Shown one piece after another: positions 35,727 to 45,951 of a DNA stretch of 64,000 bases (position 1 is the stretch's first letter; each line of letters begins with the position of its first letter). The stretch is taken from positions 6,174,985-6,238,984 of the forward strand of contig NC_085859.1 in assembly GCF_034702125.1 (NCBI RefSeq). The letters are read 5' to 3'. A model generated the notes under the pieces. The model worked only from the letters and a program-made list of their open reading frames with translations, searched no databases and was not told where the DNA came from. The stretch comes from Engraulis encrasicolus (Eukaryota > Chordata > Actinopteri > Clupeiformes > Engraulidae). The position numbers and the translations under genes were made by a program.

Positions 35727-35969
35727 CAGTGTTTCTCAACCTTTTTTGAACAAACGCCCCCTTGGCTTCATCACAAGCCTCCCAATACCCCCTTGACCCC
35801 ATCATAAGCCTGACAACGTCTCCCTTAGCATTACAAAATGAAATGGACTAATGGTCCTCACTGGCAACTAAGCACCGCACTCTTTCAGCTGTATCCTTCT
35901 CAACGCCCCCCTGGAGCACCCCAACGCCCATGGGGGGGCTGTACCACCCCCGTTGAGAAAAAAAAACTA
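35727..35969. mobile_element. hAT-type MITE with duplication TATTAAAC
   Basis: Starts CAGTGTTTCTCAACC, ends in CCGTTGAGAAAAAAAAACTA, with TATTAAAC at 35719-35726 and 35970-35977. Confidence 0.8.
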
Positions 35970-36015
35970 TATTAAACCATTGATGCTTACAGCACCCGCA
36001 AAACGCCCGCTTACA

Positions 36016-36340
36016 GGGCCGTACACACACGTCTCTACTAGGTACTCGCTCAGCGAATGAAGTCAATAGAATGTCAATGTGTTCCAGCGAGACAAGCAGG
36101 CGAGTAGGCGAGTACTGTACAAGCGATGCAATGTGGAAGGATCCCGAGTTGAAAATATTTAATCTTTGAGCGAGGCGAGTAAGCGAGTAACCAATTGGAA
36201 AGCAGAGTTCGGTACTTCTCGCCTGTCCATTGGCAGTTAAAGCCGCGGGAACTTTCAGCGAACGTTCCATGATAGAGTAGAGAGTAGGCGAGTAAGCGAG
36301 AAGCTAGTAAATAGTAGCGATGTGTGTGTACGGCCCTTAA
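36016..36340. mobile_element. GCGAGT-rich MITE, GGGCCGTACACAC ends
   Basis: 'gggccgtacacacacgtc' at the left and its near reverse complement at the right. The interior is dominated by GGCGAGTA and CTCGC motifs. Copies at about 28.62 and 31.78 kb. Confidence 0.75.
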
Positions 36341-36742
36341 CACCTAAGCCATTTTTAAGAAAAGTTGCCCTCAGCCTATAAAACAATACATTTTCAGCCT
36401 CTGAAGCATATAAAAAAACATATAATGCATTGAAATGCTAAGACCTCCATCTTGCATTAGAGTGGGTTCATTCAGCTCTACCATACCCACATGTTTAATA
36501 CAAATATCTCAAATCTCATGAGCCTGAATGTGGCGTCATGCAGCTCCAGGCGCCTGGGTCAATGTTGCACAGCACAACATCCAGCATCAATGGGTTAAGG
36601 AGGGGTGCTGTCCCAATATGGCTGCATATGCACATTTTCATATTTTCTTTACAATTCTGAATGGCCGGACCGTTCTACCGGTGCTAATGTAAAGGGGCCA
36701 CATGTAAACACATTAAATGACATTCATACCAACTTGGCTTAC

Positions 36743-36992
36743 TTTCTACTGAAGATGCATCTTGGCTGTAATGTCCAACCTCCTCTTCCTCTTGTTCTTC
36801 TTTAATACCCAAGATCCTCATGAAGTCTGGCTCAGGAACTGTAGGGGACTCGTCCATTTCAGTTTTAAAGATTTGCTCCAATTTAGGCTGAACATCCTCA
36901 GTTTGATGTGCACGTATATAAGAGTGTAGGAAGTCATCAAAGTCCTCTTCTTCTGGCTCCTCCTTCACTGACATTAGAGGTTGGGATGCCAT
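36743..36992 (-). CDS. First coding exon of the zinc-finger gene
   Basis: 83 codons plus one base from ATG (MASQPLMSVKEEPEEEDFDD) to donor GAAA/GTAAGCC. The acidic VKEEPEEE-type N-terminus is typical of fish C2H2 gene families. Its single leftover base joins the GT at the start of the 31130 exon to give a Ser codon, so the two exons splice in frame across a 5.6-kb intron. An acceptor (TTTTTCAG) lies 35 bp upstream of the ATG, so a non-coding 5' exon exists further upstream. Confidence 0.8.
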
Positions 36993-37182
36993 TATTGTAA
37001 GCCAGGCATTAGCAGATGGGAAGACCTGAAAAACAAAAACAGGAAACAACAACTTTAAACTACTTGAAACCACTGGGCTACAATGGACCATGCTGGACTG
37101 CACAGTGTGTAGGACAGCACAGCATTGACTTTTTGTATTCCACTATTGGACTGGACCCGCACCAACTTTAAATAGTCTAGAC

Positions 37183-37514
37183 CAGGCGTCACCAACGTGG
37201 TGCCCGCGGGCGCCAGGTAGCCCTCCAGGGGCTTCTGAGGTGCCCACCAAGGATGTTAATAAACAGTCTCGACCACAAGATTTTAGTCACAGTTAATGTT
37301 TTTCTTCATTTAAATATGATATTTTCATTTATAACCTATAAAGAATACTTCTTTATAACCTTTCAGCAAATAATCATTCTATCATAGTGTGATTTGAGAA
37401 GAATGTCAAGACATTGGTAGAGGATTCTGAACAACAAGTAGCCCAGAGGTAGCCATCAGTAGACCGGGGATAGCCCTTGGTAGCCCTCTGACACAGAAAG
37501 GTTGGGGACCCCTG
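37183..37514. mobile_element. 332-bp hAT-type MITE
   Basis: CAGGCGTCACCAAC...GTTGGGGACCCCTG ends, flanked by GTCTAGAC (37175-37182) and CTCTAGAC (37515-37522). Confidence 0.85.
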
Positions 37515-37700
37515 CTCTAGACACATTTTTCATATTTGTGAATGTTAGAAGCATTTTTTAGTAAATGTTGGGAACCTATATACTTAACATAATTTAAGTG
37601 TGCTGAATTCAACTAGACAGGTTCCCAAGCTGGATTTTGAGGTTTTGACCGTTAAATTTGAAAACTTTAAACAGGAGTACGATCGTCCTCATATGACCAT

Positions 37701-37843
37701 CAGTGTTGCCAGATGTGTCTGACCAAATCCCGCCCAAAAGCTTCTCAAAAAACGCCAAATGGCCAATTCTTCCGATTTTTACCCGCAGACACTCATCCCA
37801 AGTAGCCCCATTGGGTGGGCACCCGCCCAATCTGGCAACGCTG
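37701..37843. mobile_element. 143-bp hAT-like MITE
   Basis: CAGTGTTGCCAGAT at the left and ATCTGGCAACGCTG at the right; flanks ATGACCAT and ATTACCAT are similar. Confidence 0.7.
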
Positions 37844-37851
37844 ATTACCAT

Positions 37852-39661
37852 AGATGCAGAGGAATAAGTTCTGTAGCCTACGTAACACCATGAGCTGGTG
37901 TTGCACTTGCACCATCAATTTAGGCGACTTCCACTTTTACTTGTGACACCTCTGGCTAATGCTTATGACTCCATATGCCAATGCTACCTGAACAGAAGAG
38001 AGGATGAGTTGAGTTCATACATATCATATATTTAACAAGTTGAACGCTAAGATATGTGATAAAGTTAATCATTTTACCCAATATTTCACAGCAAATTTGT
38101 CAATTTTTTTTTTACATTTTGTCAATTTTTTTTTTGAATTTTTGTCAACTCATTTTTTCACTGTCAAAACAATAGGTCTATGTAAAATATTTGTTATCAC
38201 AAATCTGTGTGCTCTAAAACAACCTTTCACTATTCTACAACACAAACGCTAAACAAAACGTGCTGTAGGCACGTCATTATGATTGTAGACTTTTACCATG
38301 CACATCAGTGTTCAAATGGTTACAAATGCCTGTTCAAATGTTGGATTATGTGTGTGTGTACACTAAACAAACAAGCTGAACATCCCATTATAATACAATA
38401 AAACATGTTTTATATATCAGTCACAACAACAATGAAGTTGTCTCAAAGCGCTTTCCAAATACACACAAATACACACACGGTTGGTTGACGATTAAGGGCG
38501 TAATGCAAAACAAAACAAAACATTTTTTCCAATTCTTGAAGAAAATGATGGAAAAAAACTGGAAAAAAAATAGAACAAAATAAAGCTCTTGTGTGGTCCG
38601 TGGAATTTCGCCTAATTTTTGCCATTTTTCTGAAAATGTGCCCTGCGATGTGACATCCTTGGTGTGACATTTCTGTAAGATGCAATAAAATGATTAATAT
38701 TCTGCACAAAAATATCCCCCATGCTCTTTGTACTATTATTCCTTTAACCCCCACCCCACATACACTACTACCCACCCGCACCCCCAACCCCATCCACACA
38801 CGCCTATGCATTGTACAGGTTGACGTGTGATTTCACTGCATGGTTTCACTCTATTACTTGTAATAATTGTGTGAATGTGACAAATAAATCTCGTGGTATC
38901 CTTATATCCTTGCATGATGCATGGAAAACAAGTAAGGATTGAGTAACACATTGCATAAGCATGTCACACCACAGGACATGCAGTCACACCACAGGAAATT
39001 CACTGAATTGTGGCCATTTTAATCCTTTTGTATACATGACTGACCTCTGAGCTCATGTAAACTTGATAATGATATTGTGTTTAATCTTAATATGTGTTTT
39101 CATTCATAAAAAACTTGTTTTCCTTCTACAAGAGCAGTCACACCACAGGACACCATAAAATGAATTAAGCATTGCGTGACGGAAACATTGCAATATGAAG
39201 ACATATTAAGAGGTGAATGGTCACCTTAAACTTCCACACCACTCTCCAATAACTGACGTACTGACTGGTTAGGAGCCTGTCTTTAGGACTCTTGTAGTTG
39301 GCCTTGCAGCTGCCCGTTCACAAACATTGACATACATGTCACCCCACAGGACGCAATTTGTGTTACGAAATTGAACTTGTAGTTAATATTACTGTCTTGA
39401 GTTTTTTCACATTCACATATCTTAATATAAAGTTAAATCTTGTGTTTCTTCACATCTAAGACTAATATGAAACAAATGTACCACATCTGCTTTCATTGAC
39501 ATGTGTTTTTAAGAGGAAATAACAGTTTTGTAGGTTTTTAACCAATGTTATGAAAAAAAAAGGCGTCACGTCAACCACCCACATACACATTCCCACATTC
39601 ACTCACCAGCTCTGGAGGCTGCCGTATGGCACCAATTGTCTGGGGTTCATTTTAGAAGATG
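37852..39661. other. Non-coding, no gene recognised
   Basis: The motif GTCACACCACAGGAC recurs at about 38964, 38984, 39135 and (changed) 39338. A dispersed repeat ('ctcaaagcgctttccaaata', 38438-38470; 'accagctctggaggctg', 39605-39665) also occurs at 54.74-54.87 kb. No coding content. Confidence 0.5.
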
Positions 39662-39667
39662 CACACA

Positions 39668-39756
<89 letters not shown>
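39662..39756. repeat. (CA)n microsatellite
   Basis: About 45 CA units. Confidence 0.97.
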
Positions 39757-39759
<3 letters not shown>

Positions 39760-41050
39760 CAGGGCTGCTGAGCGCTTTGGCCAGACCCCGTGACTGTAAG
39801 GGCCCCCATCCAATACATACAATGTATGAGAACCCAGTTATAGCCCCCCCTTCTCCCTGGGCCCTGGAAAACAAACCCCTTTGCCCCCCGTTGGCTTCCC
39901 TGCACACACGCACAATAGTAATAACAGTCTTAAAAAGATAACTCTGTACCCTGCACTGTTGCCACTAAATTACATTTTAAAACGACACATTTTGTAAAGT
40001 GTTCTTTTGCAGCTTACAGCAATAATAACAGCAATAAAAACAAGAATAATTTCATGACAGTAGGCTTATGTGATAAATTGAATTCCTTTCATCTGGTTAC
40101 CCAATATTTTACAGTAAGTTAGCTCAACTTTTTCAGTGTCAGAAATATACTGTGGGCCTATGTGAAATAGCCTATAGGCTATCTGTGTCACATGTCATCG
40201 GTGTGCAAGCCTACAGGTCTATATAGGCCTAGCCCCCCTTATGTATAATGCCCTGAAAAATAAAGTAAAGTTAAGTAGCCAAAGGACTAAATCATAAAGA
40301 GGCCTAAGTGATAAAGATTGTAACTGACTCAGAAATCGCTGAAATGAAATGCCTCCCCCATGAATGCAGCTGTCGGCATGGCCAAATGGTCTATTCCTGA
40401 CGCGGCAGTTTATGGCCATTTGGCAAGTCAGTGTGAGTTGGCGAGGTGATGGACTGTAGCAGCCGAGCCTGACCACAACTCCAAACTCAAAGCATTTCGG
40501 ACGAAACAACAAAATTGAGTGCCCATTTTCCATTTACATTCATTATTCTATTGAATAGAACTATAACCACTCTGTATAGGCCTACTGAAGAATGAATGCA
40601 GGTTGTTATAACTGTTTTGCACATTTAGGCCTAATGCCTGACTTTCTCTTTTCTCTTCACTAATTTGCCTCAATACCTATTGTACCTAGGCCTAAATTAG
40701 GCTAATGCACAAATGTGGGCCGCAAATAAAGCTTGTAGCCGGGGACCCTTTCTCTCCACACAAATATTGTTTTTCATGACATGCTAAAAGTATGATGGTG
40801 TGAAGAGAACATTCATTCATTAATTCAAAATAATTTTTAACGGTAGGCTACACATTTGTTCACTTCTCTTTAGCCTAATTATTGCTATGCTTTTACTTGG
40901 TTAAAAAGAATTTGTAAGCGACTGGCCTACCATTCAATCAGCTAGGCCTACTTCGAATAAACAACAGCCGCTTATTAATAGGCCTATACATCGCACATGG
41001 ACAGAAGAATTAACACCAGACATAGTAACGTATTAAAATATGGCCTGCGG
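39757..41050. other. Non-coding, no gene recognised
   Basis: Contains a GGGCCCC-rich repeat fragment near 39770-39900. Otherwise nothing that I can name. Confidence 0.4.
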
Positions 41051-41055
41051 TCTTA

Positions 41056-41300
41056 CCACGTGTTCAGCCCTTGTTTTTTTTTATTCCAGATTCAACGAGG
41101 TTCCGGTAACGCTGGAAGGGAAATTCGACTGCGGCGCTTCATGTGCGTAAATGCTGGAAGGGACGTCCGACTGTGGCGCTTCATGTGCGTAACTGACGAC
41201 TCTCTCTTGAGATGCGTGCGGTTTTGTTTTCTGGCGTAATTTGTTCCGGTGACAGGTGACGAGAAGGGGCGGTTCGCACACCACTCACTCACCCGATGCT
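41056..41300 (-). promoter_or_regulatory. Possible non-coding 5' exon and promoter of the zinc-finger gene
   Basis: More G+C- and CpG-rich than its surroundings, with two copies of a 40-bp unit ('cggcgcttcatgtgcgtaa'). On the minus strand a good donor (CACGTG/GTAAGA) lies at about 41060, 4 kb upstream of the zinc-finger gene's first acceptor. This is inference from composition and splice signals only. Confidence 0.25.
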
Positions 41301-41408
41301 CCTCGAGCAGACATGAGCCTGTTAGTTTTCAAAGAAAACACCTCCTTTATCTTGTTACACAGCCTTGTGTGTCCCGGTTTGGAGTACAATATCCACCCCA
41401 ATACCAAG

Positions 41409-42121
41409 CAGTGTGGGGAGGTAATGCATTACTAAAGTAATGAATTACTGTAACAATGCATTAGGCTACTAAAGTAATTAATTACTGTAATGTAGCCTAT
41501 TACTTTTTTGCTGTAATGCAGTAATGTAACTAAGGCATTACATGGCAAAAATCTGTAATATTTACTTGGTGCTAAATAACTTACGTTACAATTGCATTAC
41601 AATGACGTGGATTTAAGTATGCAACCCAACCCAATACCAAGCCGTGTGGGGAGGTAATGCATTAGGCTACCAAAGTAATTAATTACTGTAATGCTTTACT
41701 GTTTGCTTTAATACAGTAATGTAATTATTACAAAAATCTGTAATATTTAGCCTACTTAGTTACAATGCTAAATAACTTAAGTTACAATTGCATTACAATG
41801 ACCTGGATTTAAGTGGTAGGTTATTTAGTGTGGTGGGTCAGAAAGAAGCTATTCCTGAACCTGGTCTATATGCTGCCAAAAACACCTACTGCATGGGAGG
41901 TGAAAAAGTCAAAACTCATGACACTAATAAATTGCCAGATCCATAGGCTATTTAGGTCTACTACAGTTCTTTTGGTGAAAGTATAAAGTAATGCAAAAGT
42001 GGTGTAATGCCTTACATTTAAAAAAGTTGTAATATTGTAGTGTAAGGGATTATTTTGAAAAGACAGCAATATACAGTAATCAGTAATGCATTACAGTTTT
42101 TGAGTGACGTTCCCAACACTG
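41409..42121. mobile_element. 713-bp hAT-type element with internal duplication
   Basis: CAGTGTGGGGAGG at the left, CGTTCCCAACACTG at the right, flanked by ATACCAAG (41401-41408) and ACACCAAG (42122-42129). The first 235 bp, including 'ccaatacc' of the flank, are tandemly duplicated from about 41632. Confidence 0.75.
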
Positions 42122-42608
42122 ACACCAAGGCTTTGAAGACCTGCCCAGTTTCAATGTTGGCGTAGTTACTGAACTTTGTCTTGGTATGGCAGTATACTAC
42201 TACTGCTCTACTGGTATTCATGTGACGTTTACCACTGTTATGAGTTCTGTCTGCCTATTATTTCTCCATCTGAATCGTGTCATCATGTCAGTAACTCCTA
42301 ATGACCACTAGATGTCGCCCTATATCCACGGCTGACTCTGACGGCTGCTTGTAGCTGCTACAGTGTCTCATTGCCATCAGACTTCCCATCTGTTTGCAAT
42401 GTGTGTGTTTGTTGTTGGCAGTGTGATATTGATCTGAATGCTGTAATAATTCTTGAAACAAGTCAAAGAAAAACATTTTGTGTTGTTGTTGTTGTTGTTG
42501 TTACTGTTGTTATTATTTGGGGCCAAGCAGCGAAGCTGGTGAAGGTCCCTACAGTGACAGTAGCTTTAGTTGTGCTGCACTGCAACACAAGAACCCATAA
42601 CAGCACTC

Positions 42609-42701
42609 CTCCTCTTCTCTTCTCTTCTCTTCTCTTCTCTTCTCTTCTCTTCTCTTCTCTTCTCTTCTCTTCTCTTCTCTTCTCTTCTCTTCTCTTCTCT
42701 T
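42609..42701. repeat. (CTTCT)n microsatellite
   Basis: About 18 pentamers; the EnSpm element begins 10 bp downstream. Confidence 0.97.
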
Positions 42702-43342
42702 CTTGTCTCTACACAGGAAATTTGCCTGAGTAAAATTTACTCAAATTGAAGAAAATTTTACTCTGCCACAGATAGTATTTGGTCCCTATCTAAAAAGAGT
42801 AAAAAATACTCTTTTGAAAGAGTATTTTTTCTAGAGTAAATTCTCCTCCATTTAGAGTAAATATTTTACTCTGCGTGATGCGATTAGACTCAAATTAGAG
42901 TGTTTTGAAATTTACTCTTCATACGATATACTCAGTTCAGAGTTAACATGACTCTATTATGAGTCGTTTTAATTTACTCTGACATTTTTTAAACTCTATT
43001 GTGAGTTGTTTAATTTAACTCTGACTTTTTTTTTACTCTACATCAAGAGATGTTTATGATCAATTAAAGAGTTAAAAACTAACTCTCTCCAGAGAAACCA
43101 ATAAAAATCAACAAATTGTACTCCCATGACTTAGTTTATTTTCAGTTTCACATCATTACAAATTCCAAAAAAACTTGTAAAAAATAATAAAATAGTACAT
43201 TAGTAATATACAATAGTAGTAAAATAGTAGTACAATAAAATAACAAATAAATGAAAAAAAAAGTTCCTTCACAATGGACAAATATACATATATAAATAAA
43301 AAAATACAACAGTGCAATTACATAAAATAAAGACAAACATTT

Positions 43343-43408
<66 letters not shown>

Positions 43409-43526
43409 AGGTGTGTGTGTGTGCGTGCGTGTGTGTGTCCGTGTCTGTGAGTGTGAGAGAGAGAGAGAGCGAGAGAGAGAAAGAGAGAGAGAGGGAGCCG
43501 GTGTGTGTGTGCATGCGTGTGCATGC

Positions 43527-43567
<41 letters not shown>

Positions 43568-43591
43568 TGAGTGAGAGAGAGAGAGTGAGAG

Positions 43592-43647
<56 letters not shown>

Positions 43648-43661
43648 GTGTGTGTGCATGC

Positions 43662-43726
<65 letters not shown>
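43343..43726. repeat. (GA)n/(GT)n compound microsatellite
   Basis: Mostly GA with GT blocks. On the transposase strand it begins about 10 bp after the ancestral stop codon, as a 380-bp pyrimidine-rich 3' UTR. Confidence 0.95.
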
Positions 43727-43728
<2 letters not shown>

Positions 43729-43736
43729 AATCAGGA

Positions 43737-43821
43737 TTACATAAAACAACGAGGTACAATAAACAAATCGTCATCAGTACCATATGATGTCAGTACATCA
43801 AAATTCCTGTACATTAGAGTC
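43737..43821 (-). pseudogene. Displaced 3' end of the EnSpm transposase ORF
   Basis: Minus-strand sequence from the TTAA junction to a TAA at 43737-43739 continues the transposase frame (...TLMYRNFDVLTSYGT...) if the TTAA element is removed. It is now separated from the rest of the ORF by 5.2 kb. Confidence 0.75.
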
Positions 43822-44239
43822 TTAAAGGGAAAAAACGTTTTTTTGCATGTGGGGCCTTATTTCTGGAATAAAACACATCACTCTACACACCCATACCACT
43901 TTTTTCCCATTTGATGCAGTTTGGAAGATTTTGTGTCAGACGGTATCCACTCAACGGTAGCCGTAGGGGCAACATTTCCAAGCCCATAAATGACTTTCCC
44001 CCACTTTTTAAACGTTGTGCAGATGTGCCATAGTCGAATCAAACACTTCCCGCGTCTGTCACACCCCCGCCTACTTGTACTCATTTATTTCTGAAAACGG
44101 CAATGAAGGCGGCACCGTGACGTCATCGGCTGGCGACACCATTTATTTTGACAGCCGTAAGCTGGCTGCCATTGCATTTGTTGCGGTCTGTGTTTGCAGT
44201 TAGCAAGCAAGGCTGTGAAAACTTCCTCTTTTACAGAAG

Positions 44240-44952
44240 ATGGCAGAAGATTCTGACTTTGAATTCGAAGATGACTTTGTGTATGATGGCCGTCCGTATC
44301 GTTTTGAGCCTGAGTATACAGATGAGGAGCTGTTGGAAAGAAGAAGGCAGAGACAGGCTATGGAACAGCGGACCAAGCTACAACCAGTAGCGCGCTCACG
44401 AACAGATGGTATCTGGTGGTGCTCTTGTGGACACGTTCTATTATGAAAACCGAAAATGAATGTCTGTGCTGTATCGAATGGGATTTGCGTCCAGGAGGTG
44501 AACGGCTGGGTGATTCTAACCAGGCATGCTGTCTTACAACTCTAGAGGATGTCCGTGCCTTGATGAACCGTGGAGTCATAGGAACGTTTTTTCGTGTTCC
44601 CAAACTGAACTGGAGGACACAGCCCCAGCCAGCGGTATCAAATGGACAGCTGTCTGTTGAGTAAGTAGTATGATAACGAACGTGTGATGCAGATTTGAAT
44701 TGTCACCGTTAGACTGTTACTATTCAGAGTATTGTTCTCACTCATGCATTACTGCATACTAATCACTGTAATCATTTTTTCCATAGGCAATTTCGGCTAG
44801 TAGCATATCGAATTGTTCTCGACTGGGCACTTGGAGGGCTACGACTGGGACCAGGCCACAGAAAGGTGATTCCCAGCTGCATCGTGAGCCTTATCAGAAG
44901 CAAGTATCCATTTCCCAGCGGAGACTATGTTGGATTCACGCATGCAGAGTAG
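44240..44952 (+). pseudogene. P2X7 C-terminal 'ballast' domain protein, one frameshift
   Basis: Two exons: 44240-44660 and 44787-44952 (donor GA/GTAAGT, acceptor CCATAG, joined as a Glu codon). The N-terminus is acidic (MAEDSDFEFEDDFVYDG), then comes the cysteine-rich module seen in the cytoplasmic tail of P2X7 receptors: WCSCGH, ECLCCIEW, CCLT, then FRLVAYRIVLDWALG, IPSCIVSLIR and YVGF at the end. In P2X7 this ballast binds zinc and guanine nucleotide; it has no channel segments here. The frame breaks at about 44440, between CSCGHV and MKTENECLCC, as if one base were lost. Known: stand-alone ballast-domain genes are numerous in some fish. Here it is cargo of a transposon. Confidence 0.75.
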
Positions 44953-45171
44953 ACAGAGCTCCTCAGTATATTCGAATAGCATACCTTACATTATTATATT
45001 ACCTTCAAAAACGTTCATAGGCTACATCCGACAGCCTACCTGCACTGTGATACAACAGGAAATGTCCAAGCCCCGACAGCAAGCATTGCAAACACGTTTT
45101 ACAATTCATTATTGCCTCAATTGTGTTCAGAGGCACTGCCAGAGACTATCAGCTTCTTTTGACAAGCATAT

Positions 45172-45253
45172 ACCTAATGCATATATCATACTGAATAGAT
45201 GTCATTACTATAGATAGTAATGACATCTATTCAGTATGATATATGCATTAGGT
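45172..45253. repeat. Perfect palindrome, 40-bp arms, 2-bp loop
   Basis: Arms 45172-45211 and 45214-45253 are exact inverted copies (ACCTAATGCATATATCATAC... outer, ...GTCATTACTAT inner). It lies in the 3' UTR of the + strand gene, between two convergent genes. Confidence 0.95.
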
Positions 45254-45308
45254 ATTGTATATGCTATTGTACATTTTATAATATCATTACAATCTATTGT
45301 ACATTTTC

Positions 45309-45351
45309 AATAAATGGAAAGAACCAAGATCAGTTGTGTTTGGGCTTTATT
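45309..45351. terminator. Back-to-back poly(A) signals of convergent genes
   Basis: AATAAA on the + strand at 45309-45314 (end of the ballast-domain gene) and AATAAA on the minus strand at 45346-45351 (end of the THAP gene), 31 bp apart. By position they form a compact two-way terminator. Confidence 0.6.
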
Positions 45352-45951
45352 TGTACAAAATGTCATTCATAATAAGACATTCATTCGACAACACAGCATA
45401 AGCTACAGTCAGACAGTAATGAAAAATGCTGAGTCCTGTTTTGTTTTTTGTCCAAGGCCTCTCAGGGGCTTTGAGGTAGTTTGCAACACCTTGACTTTTT
45501 TCAAGTATTTCAACTAACTGTAAACATATATGTTAAAGTGGCACATATGGTTGTATTCTGAAAAGCCTAACAAAAAAGACAGTAAAGTGAATATAATCCA
45601 AACAATTTTCATTTAGATTGAGTGTAAACAAAACTGTACAAAAAAAGTGGTAAAGGTCTTCAATCAGTGCAAGAAAACAGTGTAAATAAGTAAAAAGAGC
45701 ATTTAGAAAGTTTTCTTACAGCGAGTAAAAAAGTAATTGAAAGTCACCCTGTTTCTCTGCTAGTTGAATACTAATTAGATGGACCTGTAACACCTCTAAT
45801 GCGATAATTCTCAGTATATATTTGAAAACTAGAAGTTGCAAGGTTTGTAGCGTCAAGGCCAAAACTCTGAGTTATAGATGATTTTGGAGAAGTGTGAAAT
45901 GGTGACCCCGAAGACCCTTGGGTGTTGGATTCAAAGAAAAAGTCAGTGGGT

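Noticed and set aside
37609..37851. 80-codon minus-strand frame
   Set aside because: Mostly MITE sequence (37701-37843).
43148..43783. Long LSLSL/HTHTH open frames on the minus strand
   Set aside because: Direct translation of the (GA)n/(GT)n microsatellite; no complexity.
44240..44952. Host P2X7 receptor gene
   Set aside because: No transmembrane or ligand-binding part; only the ballast domain, and it lies inside a transposon.
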